64,000 nucleotides of DNA from Rutidosis leptorrhynchoides (lineage: Eukaryota > Streptophyta > Magnoliopsida > Asterales > Asteraceae), in the NCBI RefSeq assembly GCF_046630445.1, contig NC_092341.1, positions 7,566,001 to 7,630,000 on the forward strand, read 5' to 3'. Positions 1-11,453 of the stretch are shown piece after piece. Position numbers and translations under genes: made by a program. Every line of letters starts with the position of its first letter. Position 1 is the stretch's first letter. The notes under the pieces are model-generated. The model was not told the origin of the DNA and did no database searches. It worked only from the letters and a program-made list of their open reading frames with translations.

Positions 1-20
1 GAAGATTCACCCCTTTCATT
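1..20 (-). CDS. env-like ORF of element A, first bases of the downstream exon (partial)
   Basis: These bases match positions 37290-37309 of element B, where the env-like (ATHILA ORF-1-like) frame begins directly after an AG acceptor. Almost all of the gene lies outside the window. The frame has no ATG here; see the intron at 21-1840. Confidence 0.55.
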
Positions 21-1840
21 CTGCAAAACACATCAAACACAATTTTTGTGCATCCAAATATGCATTAGTGTCAGCAAAATCATCAATCAAAATAATTACA
101 ATGACATTATCAATTTATATCAAACTTAAGCTCATTTTCACATTTTTATCAAATCTACACTTTTTCAAATAAGCATATACGAAAATGTTCGCCAAGTTCA
201 TAAGCATTCAACTCAAATAACATGTCAAAATAATCATTACTAGCAATTAAACAAGTCTCAAATGGCATTATCTTTCAAAAATCAAGTTCATGAATTTTAG
301 ACTTGAAAAAGTCCACTTTAATTCTCAAAAATCATATTTAGGCTCAAAGTTTGGATCATTTAACTACCTAAACATGTTACATTTCTTATTTTAGCAACAA
401 TTCATGACAAAAATTGGCCATAACCTGTTTATATCAAAAAGCCCCAAATTTGCTCAAGAACACAAACCCTAGATTATTCAAAATTTGAAGTTTAAGGCTT
501 CTAATCATGTTAAACAGCATCAATCTAGGTTATACAAGCATAATACATAAACAATTTAAGCCTAATTACACTAAAAAGCATCAAAATCAAATTGGAAAAA
601 AATTGCTCAAGAACACCAAATTTCGGATTAAATGGTGTTTAGGTGTAGAAATTTACCGTTTTTCTTGAGTAATTCTTAGATAGCATCCTTCTCAACATGA
701 TTTTAGTAAAAAATTTGGTGATTAACCGTTAAAAATTGGGATTTTTGGGGTGTTTTTGGGTGTATTTTCGGAGTGTTTTTCTCAGTATTTTTGAGTTGTG
801 GTGTGTGAAACTGAGCTGTTGCAGCTCTTTATTTTTTTTCTGTAATCCGACTCCTCCGCGACTCGCGGCGAATTGCACTTCAAACTCCGCGAGTCGCGGA
901 GTTTGCTATTTTTTTTTTTTTAATAATCATTAACTTATGAAACAATTAAGTACTTAATTTTAAAATTTTGTTTCCTTTGTTATTTAGGACGAGGTCGTTT
1001 CGGATCGATGTCCTAGTCCGTCCCTCGACAAAATTTTAAAATTTGTCTTTTTGTAGCGATTGTTTTAAAAGCTAAGATTTTTGAGTTTTTTCAATGTTTT
1101 TGGCATACTTTAATTCAATAAGATTAAAAATAATGATAATAAAAGTTCTCGTCCCTCCCTCGGGTAAAGCAATTTCGGTTTAAAGACCTAGTCTTCAACT
1201 TACGACGAATTTTAAAAATCATATTTTTAACTTAATGAGATAAAGTAAATTTTTGTTTTTAAATTCACACAACTTAAATATAAAAAAAATTCACACCAAA
1301 CTTAAAATTGAAATGCATAAAATTAAAAATTTATATTTTAAAAATTAAAAATTCACACCAAACTTAATTTAAAAATTTATAAATTCATACCAAACTTATA
1401 TTAATTTTTCAAATATTTACAATTTTAAATATATTGTTTTTACAAAGTTTACAATATTAATTTAAGATTTAAATATTAATATTAAAAACATGGTAAGAAT
1501 AAAATTAAAAATCTTTTTGTCTTTTTATCCCACTTTAATCAATCAAATATTATCAAAAATATGCGTCCCTCTTTTCGGTAAAGTAATTTCGGTTCCAAGA
1601 CCTAATTTAACTCATGACGAATTTTTGAAATATTTTGGGTTGATTGTTTAAAGATATTTATACCTTAAGAATAAACGTTAAATTTCGCAGTGATGTAATA
1701 AATTTTTGAATGATATCAATAATTTCGGTCGCCAAACCTAATTTTATTCAATACCAATTTAATACTTTTTAGCGAACAAATTAGCGTTTATTATCAAAAG
1801 GTTAAAAATAAAAATAAAAATAAAAACTGTACAGACATAC
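21..1840 (-). other. Putative intron of element A between accessory ORF and env-like ORF
   Basis: On the minus strand a strong donor (CACAG|GTATGT, GT at plus 1840-1839) lies just after the stop of the accessory ORF, and an acceptor (GTTTTGCAG, AG at plus 22-21) lies at the start of the env-like frame. Both sites recur in element B (37310-39215). The interval is very AT-rich, holds no long ORF, and contains one pair of GC-rich palindromes (854-901). An ATG at plus 1882-1880, inside the end of the accessory ORF but in the +1 frame, stays open for 14 codons to the donor and meets the env-like frame in phase 0. This suggests a spliced subgenomic mRNA. It is an inference with no RNA evidence. Confidence 0.6.
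854..901. repeat. Paired GC-rich palindrome, intron copy, element A
   Basis: Two sites stand 31 bases apart in AT-rich DNA: CTCCGCGACTCGCGG (854-868) and CTCCGCGAGTCGCGGAG (885-901). The second is an 8-bp inverted repeat around one central base. Similar pairs occur in the leader (9076-9123) and LTR (10935-10982) of the same element, and at all equivalent places in element B. Confidence 0.85.
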
Positions 1841-1856
1841 CTGTGAAATAGATTTC

Positions 1857-2273
1857 TTAGTTATATGATCTATCCCATTCATAAGATAGTCGGTTTAATT
1901 GGTTTTCCATAGCTACATAGGCGTAACCTCGAGCATTCAGTGTCTTTTCTTCTAAACATATGAACGGTCCGTCTCTGCATAAAGTAACAAATTCGGTATT
2001 TGAATAGGTTTGATTATTTGAACATTTACCTCCATGTGACCATTTTCCGCATTTGTGACATCGTTCTAGGTGTCGTGCTCTTCTTTTCGCTGCGGATTTT
2101 GATTTTCCTTTACCAAATTGTAACTTATTATCTTCGCATCTGGATTCTTTTCTAACTCCGTCCATTCTTTCTCTGATTACTGATACTAGTTCACTCGGTA
2201 GTATGTCATTATTTCTTTTAGTGATCAAAGCGTGTAGCATTAGACCATGGTTTAGTTCACAGGCATTCTTCAT
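1857..2273 (-). CDS. Accessory ORF of Athila-type element A: small basic zinc-knuckle protein
   Basis: A 138-codon ORF starting with ATG, 172 bases after the pol stop. The middle is strongly basic (around residues 53-70, with KSKSAAKRRARH) and runs into a cysteine-histidine cluster, CHKCGKWSHGGKC, which is C-X2-C-X4-H-X3-C, close to a retroviral zinc knuckle. A nucleic-acid-binding role is plausible, but I do not recognise the family. A pyrimidine-rich acceptor (T-run then AG, AG at plus 2286-2285) lies just before the ATG and is kept in element B, so it may be made from spliced RNA. The 3' end overlaps the proposed start codon of the env-like protein (1880-1882, other frame). Element B has the same ORF with a TGA in place of the glycine codon of the knuckle. 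It is not related to the zinc finger inside gag. Confidence 0.65.
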   Translation of the reverse strand: MKNACELNHGLMLHALITKRNNDILPSELVSVIRERMDGVRKESRCEDNKLQFGKGKSKSAAKRRARHLERCHKCGKWSHGGKCSNNQTYSNTEFVTLCRDGPFICLEEKTLNARGYAYVAMENQLNRLSYEWDRSYN

Positions 2274-2433
2274 TTCGTAAAAACCTAAAAAAAATAAAAA
2301 TTCAGAATGGGGGGAGAAGACTAGTTCTTTAGGGTCTGCTAGGGAAAGACCATTCGGGTTCCATTTTCGAGAACTACATGAAAACAGACAATCTAACTCT
2401 AACAGAAATACATATTATCCTTTAAAGACTTGA

Positions 2434-2449
2434 TTCTCCCCACACTTAG
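2434..2449 (-). promoter_or_regulatory. Internal polypurine-tract-like site after pol, element A
   Basis: On the minus strand CTAAGTGTGGGGAGAA overlaps the pol stop. It resembles the purine-rich motif next to the 3' LTR in element B (33894-33908). It could act as an internal plus-strand primer; this is inferred from similarity only. Confidence 0.4.
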
Positions 2450-5400
2450 TTAGCTGTGGTGTCGAAATTATGATTAACTTCGTTGTCGACTTCCATCGGA
2501 CCATGTATGTAATGTTTAACTCTGTGACCATTAACTTTAAATTCCATCCCATTTGAATTTATTAATTCTATCGTTCCGTATGGGAAAACTCTTTTGACTA
2601 TGAATGGTCCAGACCATCTTGATTTCAATTTTCCAGGAAATAGCTTGAATCGTGAATTGAAAAGAAGAACTCCGTCTCCTTCTTTAAATTCTTTTGAACT
2701 TCTGATTCTTTTATCATGCCATTTCTTCGTTCTTTCTTTATAAATTAACGAATTTTCGTATGCTTCATGTCTTAATTCTTCTAATTCGTTTAGTTGACTT
2801 AATCGTAGACGTCCGGCTTCATGTAAATCAAGATTACATGTCTTCAAAGCCCAAAATGCTTTGTGTTCAATTTCTACTGGAAGATGACATGCTTTTCCAT
2901 AAACAAGTCTAAAAGGTGTGGTTCCAATTGGAGTTTTGTAGGCTGTTCTAAAAGCCCAGAGTGCATCCTCCAATTTAATGGACCATTCCTTCGGATTTGA
3001 TCCTACGGTTTTCTCTAGAATACGTTTTAAAGCTCGGTTGGTATTTTCAACTTGTCCACTTGTTTGTGGATGATATGCGGTGGAGATTTTATGAGTTACT
3101 CCATATCTTTTAAGAACTTTCTCAAGTTGATTATTACAGAAATGAGTACCCCGATCACTTATTAAAGCTTTCGGTGTTCCAAACCTTGCAAAAAGACGTT
3201 TTAAAAAGTTGACTACAACTCGTGCATCGTTAGTTGGGAGAGCTTGTGCTTCCGTCCATTTAGATACATAATCAATGGCTACGAGTATATATAGATTATT
3301 ATGAGATTTTGGAAATGGACCCATAAAGTCAATACCCCAAATGTCAAATACTTCACATACTTGGATGACATTTTGTGGCATTTCATCACGTTGACTTATT
3401 TTTCCGGCCCTTTGACATGCATCACAGGATTTGCAAAGAAGGTGTGCGTCTTTGTAAATTGTAGGCCAATAGAATCCAGCTTCATAAACTTTTCTTGCTG
3501 TTAGTTGAGGCCCATAATGCCCTCCTGTTGGTCCTGTGTGACAATGGTTTAAAATTTTACTAGATTCATCTCCAAATACACATCGGCGTATTATTCCATC
3601 GGGACAACTTTTAAACAGATGTGGATCTTCCCAGAAATAGTGTTTTATATCACTGAAGAATTTCTTTCGTCTTTGGTACGATAATCCTTTTTCAAGGAAT
3701 CCACAAACTAAGTAGTTTGCATAGTCTGCAAACCATGGGATTTTTTTATAATCTATCTTCAATAGATATTCATCAGAAAAGTTGTCTTGTATGGCTGATT
3801 CATTTAGAACTTCTAATTCGGGATTTTCAAGACGAGAAAGATGATCAGCGGCGAGATTTTCTGCTCCTCTTTTATCTCGGATTTCAATATCAAACTCTTG
3901 TAAGAGTAAGATCCAACGGATTAATCTTGGTTTAGCATCTTGTTTTGAAAATAGGTATCTAAGAGCAGAATGGTCGGTATAGACCACCGTTTTTGCTAGA
4001 ACGAGATATGATCGAAATTTGTCAAAAGCAAAGACAATAGCAAGGAGTTCTTTTTCAGTAGTTGTATAGTTTGTTTGTGCTCCTTGTAACGTCTTACTAG
4101 CATAATATATAGGTTGAAATCGTTTTTCAATCCTTTGTCCTAAAATGGCTCCCATTGCAAAATCACTTGCATCGCACATTAGTTCAAATGGTAGATTCCA
4201 ATTTGGTGTTATCATGATCGGTGCATTAGTGAGTTTCTCTTTAAGAATATTAAAAGATTTGATACACTCATCTGAAAAGATGAATGGCGCATCCTTTTCT
4301 AGGAGTTTATTCATAGGAGTGGCAATTTTAGAAAAATCTTTTATGAAACGTCGGTAAAAACCGGCATGCCCTAGAAAACTCCTAACTCCTCTAACATTTG
4401 TGGGATGTGGAAGTTTAGCAATTACATCTACTTTAGCTCTATCCACTTCAATTCCTTCTTTTGAAATTTTATGTCCAAGAACGATGCCTTCTTTAACCAT
4501 GAAATGGCATTTCTCCCAATTAAGTACTAGATTTGATTTTTCGCATCTAATTAGCATTCGTTCCAGATTAACTAGACATGATTTAAATGTATCACCGAAG
4601 ACTGAAAAGTCATCCATGAAAACTTCCATGCATTCTTCTATCATGTCGTGAAAAATCGCCATCATACACCTTTGAAAGGTTGCAGGGGCGTTACAAAGTC
4701 CAAATGGCATGCGTTTGTAAGCAAAAGTACCATAAGGGCACGTGAATGTGGTTTTCTCTTGGTCCTCGGGTGCTATTGGAATTTGAAAATATCCGGAAAA
4801 TCCATCTAGAAAACAATAGTAGCTATTTCCGGCTAATCTTTCTAACATTTGATCAATGAAAAGTAAGGGAAAGTGATCTTTTCTGGTGGCGTCATTTAAT
4901 TTTCTATAATCAATACATACACGCCATCCTGTTACAGTCCTAGTAGGAATAAGCTCATTTTTCTCATTTGTAATGACAGTCATTCCACCCTTCTTAGGCA
5001 CGCATTGAACTGGGCTTACCCATGGACTATCAGAAATTGGATATATCAAACCTGCATCTAGCAGTTTAATAATCTCTTTCTTAACTACATCTTGCATATT
5101 AGGATTTAGTCTTCGTTGGCGTTGCACATACGTTTTATGACCTTCTTCCATAAGGATTTTATGTGTGCAATACGAAGGACTTATTCCTTTAATATCATGA
5201 ATCTTCCATGCAATGGCTGGTTTATGAGCTTTCAACACAGAAATGAGTTGTGATTTCTCATTTTCAGTAAGAGAAGATGATATTATTACAGGTAATTCAG
5301 ATTCACCATGTAAATAAGCGTATTCCAAATGGTTTGGAAGTGGCTTTAACTCTAATTTCGGAGGTTCTTCTATCGATGATTTATATCGATATCTGTCTTC

Positions 5401-8049
5401 TTCTTTTAGCATTTGAATTTCTTCTGTTGTTGGTTCATATCCATTAGCTATAAGTGTAGCTAACATTTCAGCTTCATCAATTGGTTCATTACCTTCTCCT
5501 AAAGAACATTCTCCTGTTCCTTGTAATTCTGGAAATTCTTTTAATAATTCTGCATGTGCATCTATAGTTTGAATATAATAACATGTATCATCTGCAGATT
5601 GTGGTTGTTTCATTGCTCTATCAACTGAAAAGGTAACACTCTCATCCTCTATACTTAGGGTCAGTTTCTTACCGAACACGTCTATCATTGCTTTAGCCGT
5701 GTTTAAGAATGGTCTTCCTAATATGAGAGGAACTTGAGAATCTTCTTCCATGTCCAAAACAACAAAATCTACTGGAAATACTAAAGTACCAACTTTAACT
5801 AGCATGTTCTCCATTATCCCTCTAGGATATTTTATTGATCTATCGGCTAGTTGTATGCTTATTCTGGTTGGTTTCAATTCTCCAAGGTCTAGTTTAGTGT
5901 ATAGTGAATACGGCATTAGATTTATACTAGCACCTAAGTCTGCCAATGCTTCTATTGAACTAAGACTACCCAGAAAACATGGAATTGTGAAACTTCCTGG
6001 ATCAGATAGTTTTTCTGGTATCTTATTCAACAGCACTGCTGAACAATTAGCATTCATAGTAACAGCCGAGAGTTCTTCCATTTTCTTTCTATTTGAGATT
6101 AGATCTTTCAAGAATTTAGCATATCTTGGCATTCCTGAAATCACATCAATGAAAGGAAGATTTACATTTATCTGTTTAAACATATCCAAAAATTTGGATT
6201 GCTCGGCTTCAAGTTTTTCTTTCTTCATTTTACTCGGATAAGGAAGTGGTGGTTGATATGGTTTAACATAAGGTTTATCCTTAGCTGTGTTATCTTCATT
6301 AACCTTTTCAACTACCGGTTCTTTTTCCTTATCTTGATCAGGTTGTGGTTCTTGTAGAGTAGGAATAGCTTCATCAGAAGTTACAGGTATTTCAGGTGGT
6401 TTAAGTGTTGTACCACTTCTTGTGGTAATAGCTTTAGCTGTTTCATTTCGGGGGTTAGCATTTGTATCACTAGGTAGACTTCCCGGTTTTCTTTCACCTA
6501 TTAACCTTGCTAGGTTACTTACTTCTTGTTCCAGATTTTGAATAGAAGCTTGTTGATTTCTAAATGCTTGAGCATTTTGTTCATTGGTTTGTTTCTGAGA
6601 GGTGAAAAACTGCGTTTGAGTTTCAACTAGCTTCGTCATCATATCTTCTAAATTCGGCTTTTTATCATCGGTTTGTTGTGGTGGTTTGTTTTGAAAATTA
6701 GGTCTTTGCTGATTGTAATTATTATTGGATACTTGTTGATTGCTAAGACCTTGTTGGTTGTTGTATGGAATATTTCGGTTATAATTCTGGTTTTGATTGT
6801 AAATCGGTCTTGGCGGTTGATAATTATTCTGATAATTATTTCCAGGCCTTTGGTTTATGTATGAAATATTCTCTCTTTGTTCCATTGTTAATTCAATACT
6901 GAGACAATCTTTTGTCAAATGTGGTCCTCCACACTGTTCACAACTAATTCGTATTGAGTGAATATCTTTAGTCATCTTTTCCATTCGTCTCTCCACAGCA
7001 TCTATCTTTGCGGAAATGGAATCTAAGTCATGGCTAGAATCGGCTCTAGCTGCTTTAGATGATCTAATGATGTCTTTTTCTTGGTGCCACTCATGTGAGT
7101 GGGAAGCAGTGTTATCAATAATTTTGTAAGCATCAGTTTCGGTTTTCTTCATAATAGAACCACCAGCTGCTATATCTATGTCTTTTCTTGTAGTGATGTC
7201 GCATCCTTGGTAGAATATTTGTACTATTTGACAGGTGTCTAAACCATGTTGCGGACATCCTCTTAATAACTTTCCATATCTTTTCCACGCCTCATATAGA
7301 GTTCTATTTGGTTTCTGTGTGAACGTAACAATTTCTGCTTGAAGTCTTACGGCTTTAGATGCAGGAAAGAATTGTTTAAGAAATTTGTCAACTAAAACGT
7401 CCCATGTATCAATCGCCCCTTCAGGTAACGATTCCAACCAATCTTTGGCTTCTCCCTTTAAAGTCCAGGGAAATAACATGAGATATATCTGTTCATCCTC
7501 CACTTCTCGGATTTTAAATAGTGTGCAGATCCTATTAAAGGTACGTAGATGTTCATTTGGATCTTCCTTAGGCGCACCACTAAATTGGCATTGATTAGTC
7601 ACCATGTGTAGAATTTGTCCTTTGATTTCATAATCTGGTGCATTAATGTCTGGATGAGTAATTACGTGACCTTGGCCAGTGCATTTAGCTCTCATTCTGT
7701 CTTCCATACTTAAAGGTTCCAGATTTTCCATAATTGAATTTGTTGAATCGGTATCACTAGATGATTCTGATTTAATGGTTCGTTCCTCAACAATCTCTGT
7801 TTGAATGATTGGTGGCTCCGGAGGAAAGTTTAATGGTTCAGGATCTACGAACCGTTCCTGAATATTCTCCGGATTCTCAATTGTGAGGTTGGTTTCAAAA
7901 AATGGATTATCGGAAATTTGAACTGAAGTACTTGGTCGACTGGATGACGATTCTAAAGAAAAATCAACGGCGGTTATATTTGCTAAATGTCTTGATCGAG
8001 TTACAGGTGGTGAACATACAAAAGGTGGTGAACGTCTTGCTCGGTGCAT
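2446..8049 (-). CDS. gag-pol: Intact gag-pol polyprotein of Athila-type element A
   Basis: One 1867-codon ORF encodes all replication proteins without a frameshift. The capsid-like retrotrans_gag region is near residues 150-290, followed by a zinc knuckle CX2CX3HX4C (C370, C373, H377, C382) and an N/Q-rich linker (400-460). An aspartic protease has DLGA at 704-707 and ILGRPF at 776-781. Reverse transcriptase has FMDD at 1144-1147. RNase H has candidate acids D1293, E1334 and D1359. Integrase has an HHCC zinc site (C1542, C1545) and a catalytic triad D1574, D1632, E1668, with the exact 35-residue spacing between the last two. No stop or frameshift is present, in contrast to copy B. The ATG at 8049 is shared by both copies. 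FMDD, DLGA and the tRNA-Asp primer site place it in the Athila branch. Products would act in cytoplasmic particles, then in the nucleus at integration. Confidence 0.95.
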   Translation of the reverse strand: MHRARRSPPFVCSPPVTRSRHLANITAVDFSLESSSSRPSTSVQISDNPFFETNLTIENPENIQERFVDPEPLNFPPEPPIIQTEIVEERTIKSESSSDTDSTNSIMENLEPLSMEDRMRAKCTGQGHVITHPDINAPDYEIKGQILHMVTNQCQFSGAPKEDPNEHLRTFNRICTLFKIREVEDEQIYLMLFPWTLKGEAKDWLESLPEGAIDTWDVLVDKFLKQFFPASKAVRLQAEIVTFTQKPNRTLYEAWKRYGKLLRGCPQHGLDTCQIVQIFYQGCDITTRKDIDIAAGGSIMKKTETDAYKIIDNTASHSHEWHQEKDIIRSSKAARADSSHDLDSISAKIDAVERRMEKMTKDIHSIRISCEQCGGPHLTKDCLSIELTMEQRENISYINQRPGNNYQNNYQPPRPIYNQNQNYNRNIPYNNQQGLSNQQVSNNNYNQQRPNFQNKPPQQTDDKKPNLEDMMTKLVETQTQFFTSQKQTNEQNAQAFRNQQASIQNLEQEVSNLARLIGERKPGSLPSDTNANPRNETAKAITTRSGTTLKPPEIPVTSDEAIPTLQEPQPDQDKEKEPVVEKVNEDNTAKDKPYVKPYQPPLPYPSKMKKEKLEAEQSKFLDMFKQINVNLPFIDVISGMPRYAKFLKDLISNRKKMEELSAVTMNANCSAVLLNKIPEKLSDPGSFTIPCFLGSLSSIEALADLGASINLMPYSLYTKLDLGELKPTRISIQLADRSIKYPRGIMENMLVKVGTLVFPVDFVVLDMEEDSQVPLILGRPFLNTAKAMIDVFGKKLTLSIEDESVTFSVDRAMKQPQSADDTCYYIQTIDAHAELLKEFPELQGTGECSLGEGNEPIDEAEMLATLIANGYEPTTEEIQMLKEEDRYRYKSSIEEPPKLELKPLPNHLEYAYLHGESELPVIISSSLTENEKSQLISVLKAHKPAIAWKIHDIKGISPSYCTHKILMEEGHKTYVQRQRRLNPNMQDVVKKEIIKLLDAGLIYPISDSPWVSPVQCVPKKGGMTVITNEKNELIPTRTVTGWRVCIDYRKLNDATRKDHFPLLFIDQMLERLAGNSYYCFLDGFSGYFQIPIAPEDQEKTTFTCPYGTFAYKRMPFGLCNAPATFQRCMMAIFHDMIEECMEVFMDDFSVFGDTFKSCLVNLERMLIRCEKSNLVLNWEKCHFMVKEGIVLGHKISKEGIEVDRAKVDVIAKLPHPTNVRGVRSFLGHAGFYRRFIKDFSKIATPMNKLLEKDAPFIFSDECIKSFNILKEKLTNAPIMITPNWNLPFELMCDASDFAMGAILGQRIEKRFQPIYYASKTLQGAQTNYTTTEKELLAIVFAFDKFRSYLVLAKTVVYTDHSALRYLFSKQDAKPRLIRWILLLQEFDIEIRDKRGAENLAADHLSRLENPELEVLNESAIQDNFSDEYLLKIDYKKIPWFADYANYLVCGFLEKGLSYQRRKKFFSDIKHYFWEDPHLFKSCPDGIIRRCVFGDESSKILNHCHTGPTGGHYGPQLTARKVYEAGFYWPTIYKDAHLLCKSCDACQRAGKISQRDEMPQNVIQVCEVFDIWGIDFMGPFPKSHNNLYILVAIDYVSKWTEAQALPTNDARVVVNFLKRLFARFGTPKALISDRGTHFCNNQLEKVLKRYGVTHKISTAYHPQTSGQVENTNRALKRILEKTVGSNPKEWSIKLEDALWAFRTAYKTPIGTTPFRLVYGKACHLPVEIEHKAFWALKTCNLDLHEAGRLRLSQLNELEELRHEAYENSLIYKERTKKWHDKRIRSSKEFKEGDGVLLFNSRFKLFPGKLKSRWSGPFIVKRVFPYGTIELINSNGMEFKVNGHRVKHYIHGPMEVDNEVNHNFDTTAN

Positions 8050-9432
8050 TCACTGAATATCCTATTAGTTTTTAAAATGAAAGAAAAATTATAATAAGTT
8101 ATCCAACCAATAGACTTTTCTGATTTTGCCCACGTTTTGAATAGCCAAAAGATGCAGCAGAGGGGCAGGATTCGTTTGGTCTCAATATAATTGAGGACTG
8201 TTTGGCTCCAATAACCCGGTCCACGTACAAATCCAACTATTACTACGAACCAGAAAATTTTGATGTCTATTAATTTAACCACTTAAAATAAATTTTCGTA
8301 ATTTTAAGAAAATTTAGATAAGAAGTAGAAAAAATTCTAAGTCCTAAAACTAGAATGGCGAGAAATAAGAGAGAAAAAGAGTTCGTCGAAAAAGGTCGAA
8401 AAAGAAAAATGGTTGAAAAATAATAAAAGGTGACGGAAAAATAAAAGAAACTTATAAAAAATTAAAAATACTTGACTAACCTAACCTTATTACTACAACT
8501 AACTTAAAATTATAATCGCAAATTGATATTACTAATTGGAATGATAATTGATACATAGGTAAAAGTCGTCTAAAAATATTAAAGCTTACAGGAAAAACTA
8601 AATCCCAAATGGAAATAACTTAAAAAGAAACTAAAACTTAAAAAGGCGTCGCAAAATTCTAGAGTACCTAAATCTTAGTCTAAAGAAAAAGCACTTAAGA
8701 AATTCTACGGCAAGGACTAAAAATCTAGGAGTAAAAATGACTATAGCAAAAACTAAGTTTAAAACTAAATATGAGCTAAAAATACAAATATTACGCTAAA
8801 ACGATTAAAAAGGGACAAAATATAAAAATATACAAAAAGTTGTAAAAAGTACAATTTTTATAAAAATATTATTTTTATATTATTTATTTAATAAAACTAC
8901 TAATTTTACAATTTAATAAAACTAATTAATACTAAATACATAAATTAAATAAAAAGTAAAAGTTAAAATAAAATTAATTATAATAATAATAATAATTAGG
9001 GTTAATAATAATAATAATTATTAAATAACCCGTAATGAATGCAGTTTAGGGCTTCCTGTTCGCGTGTCAGAGCAGCTCCGCGAGTCGCGGTAATTAATGC
9101 AGAAAACCCCGCGAGTCGCGGGGTTCAGAAATTCAGATGACAGCTTATTAAATTCGACGCGTTTTTCTTTATTTATTTATTTTTTATTTTCTGTTTTCTG
9201 TTTTTATATAAATAAAAGATATTTAAATAAAACTTATATTTTTATAAACTAAAATAAAAATAAAGAAACTTATAAAACTTAAATATTTAATAAAATCTTA
9301 AAAATAATTATATTTTTGTTTTTCTTTTTATATTTTTGAATAATTAAAACGTATTTTTACAAAAACGACTTTTAATAGAAAAAATCTCTTTTTTTTTTTT
9401 TATTAGCGTTGCGCTTCCGGCGTTTAAGAGTG
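8050..9432 (-). other. 5' leader of element A (no gene)
   Basis: About 1.4 kb of A-rich untranslated leader lies between primer site and gag. It holds a palindrome pair (9076-9123) and no ATG-started ORF of note. A 93-codon frame starting with GTG overlaps the gag start in both copies and is not counted as a gene. Confidence 0.75.
9076..9123. repeat. Paired GC-rich palindrome, leader copy, element A
   Basis: Sites CTCCGCGAGTCGCGG (9076-9090) and CCCCGCGAGTCGCGGGG (9107-9123). Compared with the intron and LTR copies, the second site has T to C on one arm and A to G on the other, so the inverted repeat is kept by paired changes. Confidence 0.85.
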
Positions 9433-9450
9433 TCCCCGGCAGCGGCGCCA
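9433..9450 (-). promoter_or_regulatory. Primer binding site of element A (tRNA-Asp type)
   Basis: On the minus strand TGGCGCCGCTGCCGGGGA begins nine bases inside the LTR end. It fits the 3' end of plant tRNA-Asp, as I recall it, with one mismatch; this is the usual Athila primer. Confidence 0.85.
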
Positions 9451-9459
9451 AAAATTACT

Positions 9460-11453
9460 TGATGTCAAAGCTAAGGTATACGAAATAGTATTATTTTACT
9501 AGGAAAAACTATTAAATACGATACAATTTTACACAAGATATTTATTTATTTATAGAATGGATATACTTAAACCTTGCTACAACACTTATAGGCAGTGTAC
9601 CTAATCGTACAGTAGTGTAGTTTTTAGTAAGTCCGGTTCGTTCCACAGGGAATCTTTTTTTTTTAAACAAAGCTCAACGCTATATTAGTTTACTTTTATA
9701 AAAATACAAATATATATATAAGTAATATTATTATTATAAAGGGGGTTTTTACCGTTTAATGACCGGTTTGTCGATTTTAAGACTTTAGTCGCAGTTAAAA
9801 CCTAATGTAAAATATAAAATAAATACAAGACTTAAATTAAAGCGTAAAGTAAATAACGATAATGAAATTGCGAATAATAAAAGTGCGATAAAATAAACTT
9901 GCGATAATTAAAAAGGACGATAATTAAAAGTGCAATTAAATAACAATAAATAAAAGTGCGATAATTAGAAGTGCAATTAAATATAAAATAAAGAAAATTA
10001 AATATGAAATAAAAGAATTATGCTTATTTAAACTTCCGTAATCATGATGTTCGACGTGTTGATTTTAGTTTTATGCCCATGGGTTAATTGTCCTTTGTCC
10101 TGGATTATTTAATATGTCCGTCTGGTTTTTGTCCATAACAGTCCATCAGTCATAAATATAAAGTGCGAGTGTCCTCGTCAAATTATCCTTATACCCGAAG
10201 TTAAATATTCCAACTAATTGGGGATTCGAATTGTAACAAGGTTTTAATACTTTGTTTAATGAATACACCAGGTTATCGACTGCGTGTAAACCAAGATTTT
10301 ACTACTTTGTTAACAATTACACCAATTACCCTTGAATGTAATTCACCCCTGTTTCAACAAGTTTATTAACTATTAATCCATTTCCGTGTCCGGTTAAATG
10401 AACGATTATTCGTACATATAAATACCCCGCCCATCGTGTCCGATTGAGTGTATATGGTAATTTATAGGGACGCCCAATTGTAAATCTTTATATTAACATT
10501 AACAAACTATCATTTAGTTAAACAAATATAAAGCCCATTAATAGCCCATAGTCTAATTTCCACAAGTGTCGTTCTTTTGTCCAAACCCCAATTATGGTAC
10601 AAAGCCCAATTACCCAATTTTAGTAATTAGCCCAACATCATGATTACTTCATTTTAAATAAGCATAATAATAACTTAGCTACGAGACATTAATGTAAAAA
10701 GGTTGAACATAACTTACAATGATTAAAAATAGCGTAGCGTTACACGGACAGAATTTCGACTTACACCCTTACAACATTCGCTAACATACCCTTATTATTA
10801 GAATTATAATTAAAATTAAAATTAAAATATAAATTATAAATATATATTTTACATATATATGAGAGAAGAAGAAAAAGATTTGGTGAAAATGATCAGAATT
10901 CGGTTTGCTTTATAGGGAGTTTCAAAACTGGGGGCTCCGCGACTCGCGGTGAAATCCTCTTCAAACTCCGCGAGTCGCGGAGAATGAATTTACAGCTCAG
11001 TCCCTTTGGAGTCTTTCTCTGCCGACGGTTTTTATTTATAAATATAATATATATATATAATTAATATAATTAATTATATATTATATTATATTTATATACA
11101 TAGTTAACTTGTAATTTTTAGTCCGTTGCGTCGAGCGTTAAGAGTTGACTCTGGTCCCGGTTCCGGATTTTCGAACGTCCTTGCGTACAATTTAATATCT
11201 TGTACTTTGCGTTTTGAATCTTGTACTCTTGTAATTTCGAGATGTTTCTTATCAATAATTGGAACCTTTTTGATTGTCTTTTGTACTTTTGAGCTTTTTG
11301 GTCGTTTGCATCTTCAATTCGTCGAATCTGTCTTTTGTCTTCACCTTTTATTATTTAAACGAATATCACTTGTAAATAGAACAATTGCAACTAAAAGCTT
11401 GTCTTTCTTGAGGAATAATGCTATGAAATATATGTTATTTTTTAGCATTATCA
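9460..11453 (-). repeat. 5' LTR of element A
   Basis: About 1994 bp, reading TG...CA on the minus strand (plus 11453 to 9460). It aligns along its length with the two LTRs of element B. It includes repeated GCGATAA-type short motifs (about 9840-10016) and a palindrome pair (10935-10982). The right end abuts Tekay-like LTR sequence; the expected 5-bp duplication there would be ATGAG (11454-11458), with its partner outside the window. Confidence 0.9.
10935..10982. repeat. Paired GC-rich palindrome, LTR copy, element A
   Basis: CTCCGCGACTCGCGG (10935-10949) and CTCCGCGAGTCGCGGAG (10966-10982), with the same spacing as the other pairs. Confidence 0.85.

Larger units (their letters stand above)
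1..11453 (-). mobile_element. Athila-type Ty3/gypsy retrotransposon A, truncated by left window edge
   Basis: On the minus strand the order from 5' to 3' is LTR (11453-9460), primer site (9450-9433), leader, gag-protease-RT-RNase H-integrase ORF (8049-2446), accessory ORF (2273-1857), an intron-like spacer (1840-21) and the first bases of an env-like exon (20-1). The second copy, element B, has the same order in full, which shows that the rest of the env-like gene and the 3' LTR lie left of the window. The tRNA-Asp-like primer site, the FMDD reverse transcriptase and the DLGA protease are typical of the Athila branch. The right LTR ends in CA at 11453, inside another LTR (E), so A is younger than E. 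The gag-pol ORF has no stop, so A may be or recently have been functional. Confidence 0.93.

Noticed and set aside
3301..7594. Several plus-strand frames of 60-163 codons opposite gag-pol of A, and likewise opposite pol of B
   Set aside because: They are antisense shadows of the polyprotein with no start context or family match.
8001..8282. 93-codon minus-strand frame overlapping the gag start in A, and 57306-57587 in B
   Set aside because: It starts with GTG, overlaps gag in another frame, and the two copies are too alike overall for its openness to mean much.
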